From: Saccopteryx bilineata
Taxonomy: Eukaryota > Chordata > Mammalia > Chiroptera > Emballonuridae
Direction: 5' to 3'
Length of the DNA stretch: 64,000 nt
NCBI RefSeq assembly: GCF_036850765.1
Contig: NC_089501.1
Span: forward strand, 17,398,997-17,462,996
The translations under genes and the position numbers were made by a program. Under the pieces are notes generated by a model, which had not been told where the DNA came from, made no database searches, and saw only the letters and a program-made list of their open reading frames with translations. Below, piece by piece: positions 1-13,318 of the stretch (position 1 is the stretch's first letter; the number at the start of each line of letters is the position of its first letter).

Positions 1-2002
1 TATGAGTTGACAGTACTTAATTAGAATACGGTATGTCTATAAATGTCTAATATTTGTCAACAGGCAGAATATAATTAATTTCCTTTGGTCCCATATTTAG
101 TGTTCACTTGACATTGATAAGATTCTTCTCCAAGACCTCAACCGGGAAGGTAAGTTGGTATTGAAGAGTTCACTACCAAACTTCCATTGCCCCCCAAATA
201 TTGACATATTGTGGCTCTACTGGACTGGGAGGAAAAATACATCCTGCTCCCATTTGATTAGATAGATTGAAGCATTCAATGGTTCTTTGACTAGAAGCAA
301 TACTTTTAATTCCTTTAAATCAGTGCAGGGTTCTCTGTGCCTCTGTTCTTTGCTATAGCTATTAATGCCAATCAACTGAATTAATGAAAATGAGAATCTC
401 TGGATGAATGAAGGAGAAACAACTGAGGAGTAGAAATTAATATGGATAATCTCAGCAGCCAGAAAGAGTAGTTTCCATTCAGTTGTAGGTTTCAAGGATG
501 ACTAGAAAGTAGATACAGATGAAAGAGGTCACAGATACTGCCCATCTTTATTCTAGTCGGCCTTACTCTTCTACAGGTTGAATAGTATGAAACTGCTGAT
601 CACTGACTCATTTGAACCTCTAAACCTACCAACTTTATGTGTTCCAACAAATATATCTGAAGTTAAGATGTATGTAGATAGGTAATTATCCATCTACTTT
701 TATCTGAATTGGTTAAAAGGAAGTCACCCCAGAATCTGCACTTAGTTCTTTATTATATAGTTTCTAATGCTGTTGCAATTTTCTGGCATTTGCATACATT
801 CAAGCATTGTTTTCTATACATTGTTTATTTCTCTTCCATTTAATGAAGAAATAATATCTGTCTTTTCTACACATGGGGAAATTGAGAAGAAAATGAGAGA
901 AAACTGAAGGCACTTTGAAAATATATGTGTTATATATGTTATTCTATAACAAAGGTACAGATGTCTAGTATTCATTTATATTTATTTATACCTAATATAC
1001 AAGATTATAATTTTTAAGTAAACAAAAGACATTTGGTCCCTATTCTGATGGACCTTACACTTGAAGGGGAGAGATATATTTTCTAAAAATATGACCTTCT
1101 TGTCTTGGTAGAAATTATACGTGCTATTGTTAAATGTACAAGATACTTTAGAATTATTACATTATAATAAAAGTCAAAAATACTATTTCCCTGATAGAAT
1201 GATAAACTATGAGTCATATTTTTTAATCCTTGAACAAATAACTTCTCTATCTTTAGAAAATGCAAGGGTCTGTGAACAGCTGACAGTCTGAGATTCTAAA
1301 AGGACAAAGGAAGTTGTATGTGTCCAAAAGGACATAAAATTTTTCTTTTAACATTTTTATATAATAGATATATATAAATGAAAATTGTAGAGGAACCAGA
1401 TCTAACACAACTTCAAAATTTTGATTAGTTGATATGTTCCAAGTCCATTTTCCTCTATAGGTTCCACCTCTTTAATATTTTTAAGATAAGATACACCTTA
1501 AGTTGCTATAAGTTTTGTCTGGAATTATTTTAAGACACATTGAAAATCTCAGTTATCATTGCCATCAGCATAACTTTTCATTTCATTTAGCACACAAAAA
1601 ATAATCTCATAGTAATAATAATACCAACACTACCACAAGCACTATGGTTACTCAAAACATAGAATTTTTGCTGTTCTCTGTCTTTTGATGACATATCACT
1701 AGATCTGTACAGTCAAATGAAGGAGTTTCAAAGTGCTTCTCATGAGCTTATATCATCAGGTGGTACTATTAGGTTTATTTGATTCAGTCTGATTTCGTAT
1801 TTTTAAGGACAAAACTTATTTATTTAGTGGGTTATTTATAGGTATATATTTATATTATTATATAAAATATTGAAACAATTTGAAAGTAAAATTACAAAGC
1901 AAGGTACATTCCCTGGCTCTTCAGCTCATCCTTCCCTATCATAAAAACAATCATTTAAAAAATATGGTAAACTCATTCATGTTTTTAATATAAACACATT
2001 TG
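1..2002. other. Unassigned AT-rich flank
   Basis: I see no gene or confident repeat. Short open frames here lack splice or family support. Confidence 0.6.
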
Positions 2003-2028
2003 GTGTGTGTGTGTGTGTGTGTGTGTGT
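2003..2028. repeat. (GT)n microsatellite
   Basis: Thirteen GT units. Confidence 0.95.
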
Positions 2029-2029
2029 A

Positions 2030-2320
2030 TTTGCTATGTATCATTCTACAGCAACATATAAAGTTATTTTTCACTCATTTTTATAATTTCATAGTACCCC
2101 TCTGTGGACGAACCATTATTTATTCAACCAAATCCCTATTCATAGACATCTGCATTGTTTCTAGTTATTTGCTACTATATATAATGTTATAAAAATATAT
2201 CTGTATGCATGCATTTTCTAAATTTTTAGTGTGTCTCTGGAGTAGACTTCTATAAATGACATTGCTGAGTTAATGAGTAAATGCACATGTGATTTTTCCA
2301 AATTTCCTCTTCCAAGTCTT
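2030..2320 (-). mobile_element. Old L1 ORF2 3' fragment, minus
   Basis: CCTCTGTGGACGAACCATTA, GACATCTGCATTGTTTCTAG and a diverged GACATTGCTGAGTTAATGAG region match antisense L1 3' coding sequence. Confidence 0.6.
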
Positions 2321-2329
2321 AAAAATGTA

Positions 2330-3834
2330 CTACATTAAAGAAAACTAAGCAGTTGAATTCTCATATTCATTAAAAAATATTAGTAGTAGTTTATGAAACC
2401 GTTTACAAAGTGAAAAAAACTAATTATGCTTATAAACTAATATTCTTATAAACTAATATTCTTTAGAGCTAATTACACTTTAAAACATTTAAATGGCTTT
2501 TAGGTTCCTAAGAAAAAAAACTAATTTGTACAATATGCATCAAAAATTTTCCTCCCTAGGAAATTTTTCCCTTCAACCATACCTAAGCTTATGCCAAAGG
2601 ACATTAAGATATAACCTTGAGATAAACATAATTATTTTATCTGAGGTAAATTATTCTCATATGTATGTAAATTTAACAGTCTTCAAAGAATTCCATAAGA
2701 ATTAAATAAAAATAAGTTTAGTTAAAAGAATTACTTATAAATACCTGATTAAACCAAAGTAGCTATGATTTAAATGATCGAGTTTATGATCCAAAGACAC
2801 TATTTTTAAAAACTATACACAACTTGTTTTATTTTTTCTCAGGATAGAAAGAATATTATTAGCAAAGTAAGAAATAAATCTGATTCCAAAACCAAATAGG
2901 TGGTTTTAATTCTTCATTATCAGGATACCCTAAGGAAGTTAATTAACTTTACTGATCCTGCATTTCTTCATCTGTAACACGAAGAGTTACAATTTTAATA
3001 GAAATAAGGTCTGAAAATATACTTCTTATACTGCAAAGAGCTGCTATAAATAAAAGATAGTCTTTTTGTTGCACTTCTAGGCATGACAATGTGTCAGACA
3101 CTCAAATGTGCTGAAGCTAAGTCAGGCACTCACATTTTTAAGAAATTTCAAAAGGTAAGAGAGGTAAAGGATACAAATAACTATTCCATAAAGCAAGGCA
3201 TATATTTCTACTAGAGAGGAGGTATAGAAGCAGTATACAAACTCAAAGCAAAGCAGAATCATATATCTGTAGGTGATCCAGAGGTTTCTTTTTGGACATA
3301 CCTTCAAGGATATGTACCTGACAAGTAAAGATGGAACATGGGGGAGTGAGAAGGTATCATCTCAAATAGCAACACTAGCCACATAAGGAGAGGTCAAGCC
3401 TGGGACACATTTAAGTATGATTCTAAGTTAGGGGCATTCCCAGTGTAAACATTCTACTTTGTATTTGCATAAATTTGCATTTTAAAAACGCACTGTCACA
3501 GAATATGAAACAGTAAAATAGTTTTCTATATAGTAATTCTACCTTTACAATAGTGCTGGTGATAAAGACCCAGAAAAAGAAAAATCAGGTTTTTGTCGAG
3601 TATAATCAGAAGATTATCCATGTTAGCCTGCTTGCTGACACAGTACAGTACAATAATCAATGATATGTCAAATTATGTCCCAAAGGAATTGCAAAAGATA
3701 AATCATGAAAGATATGTGATACTTCTTAATCCAGGAAAGATGATAAAATTCAGTAAAAAAATTTTTTAAAGGTAAAATTTGTCAAAAAGTTAAGCTGAAT
3801 ATGTGATTTTCTGTTCATTTAAAAAGAAAGAACA
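2330..3834. other. Unassigned AT-rich sequence
   Basis: No supported feature. Confidence 0.55.
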
Positions 3835-4051
3835 GCCTGACCTGTGGTGGCGCAGTGGATAAAGCGTCAACCTGGAAATGCTGAGGTCGCCGGTTCAAAA
3901 CCCTGGGCTTGCCTGGTCAAGGCACATATGGGAGTTGATGCTTCCAGCTCCTCCCCCCTTCTCTCTCTCTGTCTCTCCTCTCTCTCTCTCTCTCTCTCTC
4001 CCTGTCTCTCTCTCTCTCTTCCCCTCTCCTCTCTAAAATGAATTAAAAAAA
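3835..4051 (+). mobile_element. Family C SINE
   Basis: Starts GCCTGACCTGTGGTGGCGC, has the internal CACATATGGGAGTTGATG motif and a (CT)n tail ending CTCTCTAAAATGAATTAAAA. Short AAAGAACA repeats flank it. Confidence 0.92.
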
Positions 4052-4636
4052 AGAACATATATTTAAATTTCAAGTTCCTTTCCAACCTGTTACTTTTATA
4101 AGAAACTCTAATCCATAAGTATATATTTCTAACTACATTTAATTTTTTTCTATTCTAATTGATCTTATTATTTTTAGAGAGGTACATATTTTATTTAGCA
4201 ACCTACCCCACAAATCCCTCATTAATCAACCAATCTTAATCCCTTAGTGTCTATAAATTAACAACTTCAAAAAAAACTGCTTCTAATTAGGTCAAAATGA
4301 ATAAGTTTTGAAATACTAAATTTGTATCCAAATAATTATTTAACCACATATACCCATTCAGTTATTTAAAAACAGTTTTCACATTCTATAATTAGCAATA
4401 AAATGGCAAATACTATCAACAAATCAATGATATATATTTTAGATTTAAAATTATTAGCTCAGAAAAGGAGCCAGTAAAAAGGTATTTCCACTTTAGGTAA
4501 TTTAAGAAACATAATATTACTGCTGAGATATAATGCAGTGGTTTTTATTAGATATATCTGCTTGCTACATGTAAGCAGTTTCAAATTGATAAAAAGATGT
4601 CAAATTGATAAAGAGATGCCAAAATGATAGGTACTG

Positions 4637-4820
4637 GCCTGACCTGTGGTGGCGCAGTGGATGAAGTGTCAACCTGGAATGCTGAGGTCGTTGGTTCAAA
4701 ACCCTGCACTTGTCTGGTTAAAGCACATATGGGAGTTGATGCTTCCTGCCCCTCCCCCCTTTCTCTCTCTTTCTATCTCACACTCTCTCTCCTCTCTAAA
4801 ATGAATAAAAGAAAAAAGTT
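4637..4820 (+). mobile_element. Family C SINE
   Basis: Same structure, flanked by the duplication AAAATGATAGGTAC (4621-4634 and about 4826-4839). Confidence 0.92.
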
Positions 4821-4834
4821 TTAAAAAAATGATA

Positions 4835-5939
4835 GGTACCAAATTCATACAGTGGGGCCTGAGGTATTGCAAATGTTTCCCATGGACTTTGGTAGTTTAT
4901 TTTTAAATTTAAAAATCTATGTTAGGAACTAGTAAATGACTGGAAGTATCAGATAATGCATTTTCTATTAATCAATACTAGAATGGCTAAAAGGAACTCT
5001 CAGGAACTTATTGCTCATTGCCTTGGATTTTTAGAAGATTAAAAGAATAGATTATTAAGTTTATAGTAAATATCTAAGTAAGTACTTCCAACCAGAATTA
5101 AACATTTTGTGATTCAAAGTTCTCGGAAGTGTTTCAGGAACATATACAGTAAGAGCTAGAATTGGCTAAGAGTATTTCTTTCCACTATATACAATTCCTT
5201 GCTATCGTTAGATTTTTATTCAACTCAGGAAATTTAAAACTCAGCAGATGGAGTAACTTGATGTAAGTCAATTTAATAAATGCCATAAGGGCTCTTCAAA
5301 ATACGTATAAAAGCACATGTCATATTAGGAAGAACTATTGTCTAATTAAGAGGAAAAGGTTTCCAGTAAGACAAATCCAAGGGAATGAAAGATAATTTAC
5401 TATTAAGAAATCTATCAGATACGTCACATAAACAGGTAATATAAGCTCCAAGATCAAGATAATCTTAAGTATAAAAAAACATCAGTGGCTACTGTCAATG
5501 TGACCACACGCACAATTACAGACCCTAGAAAAATGACTACAACTTCTCAGACCTCAATAGCAGAAACAGCTCCAGGCTTTCTTGTTAGATAAGACATAGT
5601 ATCTCACATACCAGATACTCAGTGTTGCTAAGAATTATTGCCTTCAGTTACTTAATCCTTAAATTAGCCTGCTAAAGTAGACATTACCTTCGAAAACCTA
5701 CATTATAAACTACAGAATGTATATACCTTTGAATAGCTAAACTTGAACTCGAATTCTGTGAGTGCCAGATATCTACTTTAAAGTAAAGCTACCTATTATA
5801 ATAGATGCAAAGGAGAAGCCAGTTTAAGGATTTAAACACAAAGGTATAAATACTTACCAAAATGATTTTATTAATTTAAATGTATTTCCTATATCTGATA
5901 AGAAAGTAATATTCTTTAAAGACACTAAAGTCTGAGAAT
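4835..5939. other. Unassigned sequence between C SINEs
   Basis: No supported gene or repeat. Confidence 0.55.
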
Positions 5940-5954
5940 TGAAGAAATACTATT

Positions 5955-5967
5955 TTTTTTTTAAAGG

Positions 5968-5998
<31 letters not shown>

Positions 5999-6174
5999 TA
6001 ATTTTATTTATTCATTTTAGAGAGGAGAGAGAAAGGGACAGAGAGAGAAGGTGGGGAGGAGCTGGAAGCATCAACTCCCATATGTGCCTTGACCAGGCAA
6101 GCCCAGGGTTTCGAACTGGCGACCTCAGCATTTCCAGGTCGACGCTTTAACCACTGCGCCACCACAGGTCAGGC
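5955..6174 (-). mobile_element. Family C SINE, minus
   Basis: Reverse-orientation copy with an (ATTT)n tail at 5974-6000 and duplication TGAAGAAATACTATT at 5940-5954 and 6175-6189. Confidence 0.93.
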
Positions 6175-6189
6175 TGAAGAAATACTATT

Positions 6190-7261
6190 GTCCCCTGACG
6201 GATTACCTGTGACGGTGCAACACCAGACATGTGGAAGGCTGAAAACACAAGTGGCACCTCCACCTTCAGGAGCATTTCAATATAGTGAGTGCTGCAAAAA
6301 TATACTGGATGGATGCCGGATTCCACAGTGTCAGTAGCTAGGTACTGCTGCATAAAGAAGAGAAACTGAAATCAATGAATATGCAGCTAATTTAAAATAA
6401 TCAAACATCTAAATTTTTTGCTTTGAATTGCTACTTCAAAATTAATGTTGTGGCATAACAAGTTATGCAAATATTATAGATATGTAAATTTAAAAGTCAG
6501 AATTTTAAAGACTGGAAAGCATAAATCTCAATAAAGGTAAAATGCTCTATCTTCCATTGAAGCTGACACTTCAAATCTGGACCACTTCAGTCCCCTGTGG
6601 AATGATGGGGATGACTGTTGCAGAAAAGAATAAATGTATGAGTGAATAAAGAAGTGATAAATGCTTTACTTTCTAATACTAATGGTATTTCCATATACTT
6701 TCTATTCTTGGTTTTCACCAATAATTCCATAATGTTAAAAAGTTTTAGTTTGTCACCTCTTAGAATATTTGCCTAATTCCCTTTTTTTAAGTTAACGTAA
6801 ACCCAAATATAAATTTGTAACTTGTGTTACTAATAACTAATATCGTATATTCCATAAAAAAATCAACTCTAAAACTGGGGGAAAAATACATAATACATTC
6901 ATTCACATCAAAATTCTCAGGCCAACTATTTTATATACATAACACATACATATGTATATATATAATTTATATTTATTTTTATGTTATTTTTATTTATATG
7001 TCCTTATACTACATACATGTGGATATATAAACACAAGTATTTATAAACTTATTTTTCAGCAATTTCTTTATAAAGCTTTTTTAAATTTAGCTTTTAGATA
7101 CAATCTATTATCGTGAATATTCTATACTATTTTATTGAGTGTTATAAGTCCAACATTTAACCACAATAACTTCTTTTAAGAACAAACAATACAAAAAAAA
7201 ACAAAAACAAAAACAAAATACACTTAAAGATATAAATTTATTTCAAGAAAAAATTAGACTA
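6190..7261. other. Unassigned sequence
   Basis: A TA-rich patch near 6940-7000 is low complexity; nothing else is supported. Confidence 0.55.
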
Positions 7262-7470
7262 GCCTGACCTGTGGTGGTGCAGTGGGATAAAGCGTCATCC
7301 TGGAAGTGCTGAGGTTGCGATTTGAAACCCTGGGCTTGCCTGGTCAAGGCACATATGAGAGTTGATGCTTCCTGCTCCTCCCCCCTTCTCTCTCTCTGTC
7401 TCTCCTCTCTCTCTCTCTGTCTCTCCCTCTCCTCTCTAAAATGAATTAATTAATTAATTAAAAAAAAAGA
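7262..7470 (+). mobile_element. Family C SINE
   Basis: GCCTGACCTGTGGTGGTGCAG head, CT-rich tail and (ATTA)n end; flanked by AGACTA-like repeats. Confidence 0.9.
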
Positions 7471-7549
7471 CTACATCCTTTGATTCACCTTTAAAAAAAA
7501 ATTAGACTAGCAATTATATCTTAAAGACTTATAATAAAAGTTGATACTC

Positions 7550-7943
7550 GGCCCTGGCCGGTTGGCTCAGCGGTAGAGCGTCGGCCTGGCGTGCGGGGGA
7601 CCCGGGTTCGATTCCCGGCCAGGGCACACAGGAAAAGCGCCCATTTGCTTCTCCCCCACCCCTTCCTCTCTGTCTCTCACTTCCCTTCCCGCAGTCAAGG
7701 CTCCATTGGAGCAAAGATGGCCCGGGCGCTGGGGATGGCTCCTTGGCCTCTGCCCCAGGCACTAGAATGGCTCTGGTTGCAGCAGAGCGACCTCCCGGAG
7801 GGGCAGAGCATCGCCCCCTGGTGGGCAGAGCATCGCCCCTGGTGGGCATGCCGGGTGGATCCCGGTCGGGCACATGCGGGAGTCTGTCTGACTGTCTCTT
7901 CCCGTTTCCAGCTTCAGAAAAATACAAAAAAAAAAAAAAAAAA
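7550..7943 (+). mobile_element. Family A SINE with intact Pol III boxes
   Basis: Full-length A SINE. An A box (TGGCTCAGCGG, 7563-7573) and a B box (GGTTCGATTCC, 7605-7615) lie in the tRNA-like head; an A-rich tail ends it. Duplication TTGATACTC at 7541-7549 and 7944-7952. Its body contains a tandem duplication of the GCAGAGCATCGCCCC unit (7803-7845). Confidence 0.94.
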
Positions 7944-7952
7944 TTGATACTC

Positions 7953-8982
7953 AAATTATATCTAAAGAATACATAATTAAGTTTCAGAAGAGTATTTTAT
8001 GTTTCTGCCTTTAAACCTTATATTTCTTATTTTTAAACCTTAATAAAAGAAAGTAATTACTTTTAAATTAAAACTAATCAAATTCACATAAAACAATTAC
8101 ATAAGAGTTAAGATACAGAGAATTTCTTTCCAACTTTATGACTAAGTTGCTTTTAAAAATTTAGGTCTGAGTTATATACTAAAGTTTCTGAAATTAGTAA
8201 GTTAATTTATTAGCAAATTTTTTGTTTTATCATTTATCATAAATAATTTATCATTTCACATGTAGAAATATATATTTGTAGAAAAATATATGTTATAGAA
8301 AAATATATTTTATGACACGTTCTCAGCAAGATACCTCACAGTACACACAAACATTAATTCTCTATATTGATGACAAAATATACATAGCATATGAAATGAA
8401 CATCTTGTAGTAAGTTGCAGATAAATGTCTAGGACCAAAAATAATCCTAATGAGTAAATAAAAATAATAATATAAACTGCATAAGAATTAGTATCCTTTA
8501 TCTTCTTTTGTGAAATACACAATGTGTTTCACTAATAAAAACTTATAGAATAAAATGAATGAATCTAACAAACATACATAAAAGCAAGAGTCAATTTATA
8601 CATACAAAATATTTTAATTTCCAATACAAACTCAGGTAATGTTTTTCTAAACATATGTATAATAGTAGTGTAAGAACTGTATATAGATATATAAGAAATA
8701 ATTCTTATACAGTATCTGTCTACACTGATTGAAAACAATGTACTTAGAGTTGGTCTATTAAGAGATGGTGGCAGTAGACTAATTACAGTCTCAAAGAGAA
8801 CAAGCCATTATTATGTAATAGATTGCCAAAGATAAGGCAAGAGTTCACCTACTGTTAACAGATTATACTCTGTTGGAAGAAATTAAGCCATACTTTTGGT
8901 AACCAAAACAAGCTCCTAGCACCAAACCTTGCACAGAGTAGCTACTCAACAAATTACTGACTGAATAACAAGAAAAGATGCT
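7953..8982. other. Unassigned AT-rich sequence
   Basis: Nothing supported. Confidence 0.55.
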
Positions 8983-9314
8983 GCCTGACCAGGCGGTGGC
9001 ACAGTGGATAGAACGTCAAACTGGGACACAGAAGACCCGGGTTTGAGACCCCAAGGTCGCCAGCTTGAGCGCGGGCTTATATGGTTTGAGCAAAGCTCAC
9101 CAGCTTGGACCCAAGGTCGCTGGCTTGAGCAAGGGGTTACTCGGTCTGCTGAAGGCCCACGGTCAAGGCACATATGAGAAAGCAATCAATGAACAACTAA
9201 AATGTCGCAACGAAAAACTAATGATTGATGCTTTTCACCTCTCTCTGTTCTTGTCTGTCTGTCCCTATCTATCCCTCTCTCTGACTCTCTGTCTCTGTAA
9301 AAAAAAAAAAAAAA
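8983..9314 (+). mobile_element. Family B SINE
   Basis: Head GCCTGACCAGGCGGTGGCAC, followed by AAGGTCGC...GGCTTGAGC units, AGCAATCAATGAACAACTA, a CT-rich tail and poly(A). An A SINE has inserted at its tail. Confidence 0.92.
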
Positions 9315-9316
9315 CA

Positions 9317-9690
9317 GGCCCTGGCCAGTTGGCTCAGTGGTAGAGCATCGGCCTGACGTGCAGGAGTCCTGGGTTCGATTCCCAGCCAGGGCACAAAGGA
9401 GAAGCACCCATCTGCTTCTCCACCCCTCCCCCTCTCCTTCCTCTCTGTCTCTCTCTTCCCCTCCCGCAGTTGAGGCTCCATTGGAGCAGAGTTGGCCTGG
9501 GTGCTGAGGATGGCTCTGTGGCCTCTGCCTCAGGTGCTAGAATGGCTCTGGTTGCAACAGAGCAATGCCCCAGATGGGCAGAGCATCACCCCCTGCTGGG
9601 AATGCTGGGTGGATCCCGGTCGGGCACATGCGGGAGTCTGTCTGACTGCCTCCCTGTTTCCAACTTTGAAAAAATACAACCCGCCCCTAA
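9317..9690 (+). mobile_element. Family A SINE at the tail of a B SINE
   Basis: GGCCCTGGCCAGTTGGCTC head and the standard body ending in an interrupted A-rich tail. It directly follows the poly(A) of the B SINE at 8983. Confidence 0.92.
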
Positions 9691-9699
9691 AAAAAGAAA

Positions 9700-9780
9700 C
9701 CCGGGGCTTGCCTGATCAAGGCACATACAAGAAGCAATTACTATGAGTCAATGCTTCCTGCTTCTCCTCTCTTTAATCCC
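9700..9780 (+). mobile_element. Truncated family C SINE fragment
   Basis: Contains GGGCTTGCCTGATCAAGGCACATA and ATGCTTCCTGCTTCTCC without the tRNA head; the upstream part was lost or split by the A insertion. Confidence 0.7.
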
Positions 9781-10646
9781 AGTAAGTTCACTTAAAATAA
9801 TTTTATTAATTGGTCTATTAATTGTCATTTCATAATTCTAATTTATAGTAAATTGTGTTCATAAAGTCAGATTAATGATAGCTGAGCCACATGAATACAA
9901 CACAGAATATTCTGAATAATTAAAATATAAATTACAGTTATTATATTTTAGTGTTTTGATGTATTTTGCTTAGTTACAATGCTCCAAAAGGATGGTAACT
10001 CTTATTAAAGGTAACTCTAAATAAAATCTAGAATATTGGATTAGGTGGAATACATATGAGATAACAACAACATTTACTATATATTATCTAAACAACATAT
10101 AAACTGATACATAAACTATGCTAAAATCCTGGAAAAGATTATCAGTAAAATCTTTTTGGCTTGACATATACTAGAAAGTGGCATAATAGGAAACAAGGAC
10201 TTTGTAAAATAATGAACACTCAGAATATTTTACTTTAGTGATTAAAAATAAAAGCTATGTGCTTTAAAAAACAAGAAACATAGTAAGCAGGTTCTTGATT
10301 TCTTTCTTCCACTAGAAATGACTGATGAGTCATTTTTATTCCTGACACTAAGAAAAATCTAGTTCTATATGGCTATGAAAATTAACCAGAAAGAACCTAT
10401 TTGAAAGACAAAGGCTCCAAACCAATTAATCAGACTCATTCCAGTCCCAGCCAGCCCAGTGCTCCACTCTGGTGTTCTGTGGGCAGAGGACTAGAAATGC
10501 CTTATCAGCAATGATGCAGTGAGTCTGCACAGCCTGTGCAGCATCATGCACAAGCAGGAAGAAAAAACGTTGAAAATATTTTTTTAAGTTTGATTCAATA
10601 ATGTTAAAACATAAATTTTTCTCCTCTCAGGAAAAATAAAACACAT
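9781..10646. other. Unassigned sequence
   Basis: Somewhat less AT-rich at 10430-10560, with no splice-bounded frame. Confidence 0.5.
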
Positions 10647-10662
10647 GAGAAAATGGAATCTT

Positions 10663-11045
10663 TTTTTTTTTTTTTTTTTTTTTTCATTTTTCTGAAGCTG
10701 GAAACAGGGAGAGACAGTCAGACAGACTCCCGCATGCGCCCGACCGGGATCCACCCGGCACGCCCACCAGGGGCGGTGCTCTGCCCATCCTGGGCGTCGC
10801 CATATTGCGACCAGAGCCACTCTAGCGCCTGAGGCAGAGGCCACAGAGCCATGCCCAGCGCCCGGGCCATCTCTGCTCCAATGGAGCCTTGGCTGCGGGA
10901 GGGGAAGAGAGAGACAGAGAGGAAAGCGCGGCGGAGGGGTGGAGAAGCAAATGGGCGCTTCTCCTGTGTGCCCTGGCCGGGAATCGAACCCGGGTCCTCC
11001 GCACGCTAGGCCGACGCTCTACCGCTGAGCCAACCGGCCAGGGCC
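10663..11045 (-). mobile_element. Family A SINE, minus
   Basis: Full length with a long T run (poly(A) on the minus strand) and a perfect 16-bp duplication GAGAAAATGGAATCTT at 10647-10662 and 11046-11061. Pol III boxes look intact; low divergence suggests youth. Confidence 0.95.
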
Positions 11046-11061
11046 GAGAAAATGGAATCTT

Positions 11062-13119
11062 CAAATATAAATACAATTTAAAGTCACATGTAAGAAGCAG
11101 AAGGGGTTTTGAAGCTAGTACTTTTTCCTGCAAGTGACTGGTCACATGACTTACTATTGCAAATGACCTGCAGGTGGGTTACAAGTGTGCCATAACATGC
11201 CAATGGTGGCAAAATTTGCATCTAAATGCATAAGTGACAACAGCAACACAACTTTGGAAGCTGGAAGGAGAAAGACTTCACAGGCCTAAAAGAGCAGAAT
11301 CCTAAATTAACATTAAAGAAAGCTGAGAACCAACCAAGTTTACTCTGAAGAATACTTAAAAGCCTCAAAAATTGATGGCCAAGAACTTCTGGAAGTGGGA
11401 AAAATGAAGAAGGGGCTAAAATGAGAAGGACAGAATGAGCCTTTGAGCCTGAGACCTCTCTTGTTACCTGGGCAGAAATCTAAAATTTCATTTTCCTGAG
11501 TGGATCAAACAAAGGGTCTGGCTGAAGGGACACTAAGACTTTGTTAAGGACAGCGGCACCATACCAAAAGCAGAAGAACTGCACAAAAAATAGTTTTTTT
11601 TTAATCTAAATGAGTATTTAAATTCTATTAGAATTTTGAACTTTTTCTAGTGTTGGACAATTATTATTTTGTGAAGAGTAAGAGAGAACTGTGTGTATGT
11701 ACATATAAATATATGTATGTGTGTATATAACCATCCCATGACCTTTCCTGTTGTACAACACTAGTTCATTTGAGTATTTCTTTAGCCTGATTTTTTATCA
11801 ATGCAGTTTTGTATGTATATGAATATAAAATACTTCAGCTTTTAATCTCAACTTAATTTGTTTTTCTTTTTCATGTTTTACTAACAGAGAAGGCATATAT
11901 AATTGTTACTATTGTTATAATCACTATTAAGGATTAAATATTCCTATAGAAAAACTAATTTCTTGATGTTCTGGTATCTTAATCTCTCATTTTATTAACA
12001 GCTTTGGTGTTAGCAATTAGCCAAACTGATTTTTGATGAATTTCCATAATAATTTTTGAGAACTTCAAATTAATATTTTATTTCCTATACTGATTATCAT
12101 AGGCTAAGTTTTTAAACCTTTTTTTCCCCTAATTATTTCTTTTAAAAATTGTTTTTTATTTATTTCTTTTAGAAAGTGAAAGAGAGAAAGAGAGAAATCA
12201 ATTTGTTATTCCACCTATTTATTGGAACATTGGTTGCTTCTTGTATGTGCACTGACTGGGGAGTGTTCCTGCAACCTTGGTGTATCAGGACGACATTATA
12301 ACCAACTGAACTACTCAGCCAGGGCCTTATACTTTTTTTGATGCAATTTGTTTACAACAGTCTTAAGAATGCAGAGGACCGAACATATTTTAAATACATT
12401 TTCTAAGGTAACATAAGCCTACTGTCCATTACATACTTCTAGTTAAATATTAATTCACACATTTAACACATTAGTTAATATGGGCCATAGTATGGGACAC
12501 ATTAGTAAATAGAATTGAAAGCCCTGCCTTTGTAGAACTTAATTTGTGTATTTATTATTAATATATTATTAATATATTAATAAAGATATAAATTAAGCAA
12601 CCTATTAGGAATTGATGTAGATTATAGAACAAAAGGACACAGTAGAACAGGATAATGAGGTTGGGGAATATGAGACTGGTGTAACAGGTTGAAGCTTTTT
12701 TGAGGTTGACTACTATAATGTGAGATGAAGCTAAAGAAGGTGAACCATTAGTGCTCTTAACAGCTGAAGCTACGGTGTCTCACTACACTGCAGATTTGCT
12801 TATTTTTATCAACCTGCATAAAACTGTCAGTACAATGTTTGAAACCAATGGATCAATCAAAATAGAAAACAAACCACTTTTTAAATAATACTAAGACCTA
12901 CCAAATGCATTAACAAGTAAAGTGGCGCAGAGAAAACACCACTCCAAAAGATTTTTAAATCGAAAAAATGTATACTGTGGAGCGGTGAGTGTACAGCCAT
13001 TATCACTATACTTAGCTAACAGTTCTAGATAGAATCCCTGAAGATGAATCTTAGCAGAATGTTACTGTTTTATAAAGAAGCACTAAAACAAACTACTGGT
13101 AATGAAATATCCAACTTGG
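11062..13119. other. Mostly unassigned, with one old SINE
   Basis: 11140-11590 is purine-rich and may be an old transposon, but I cannot name it. 12545-12585 has ATTAATAT repeats. Confidence 0.45.
12140..12326 (-). mobile_element. Old VES-type tRNA SINE, minus
   Basis: On the minus strand it begins GGCCCTGGCTGAGTAGTTCAG and continues with a B-box-like region and GTGCACATACAAGAAGCAACC. It is much more diverged than the A copies. Confidence 0.7.
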
Positions 13120-13269
13120 TATGTTTGTACTTATATGTGGAATCCAGTGAACAAAATTAACTAACAAATAGAAGTAGAGGCATGGATATATGGAACAGAC
13201 TGACAGCTGTCAGATGGGAGTGGGGTTGGAGGACTAATGAAAGAAGGTGAAGGGGTCAAGCAAAAAAAA

Positions 13270-13318
<49 letters not shown>

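Noticed and set aside
7550..7625. tRNA-like sequences with A and B boxes, here and in other copies
   Set aside because: They are heads of A SINEs followed by a common body, A-rich tail and target-site duplications, so not tRNA genes.
7529..7976. Frames of 77-141 codons across A SINEs, also at 9186, 10584, 27439, 41154, 48136, 52263 and 62296
   Set aside because: Recurrent translations of the same SINE body in several frames; not genes.
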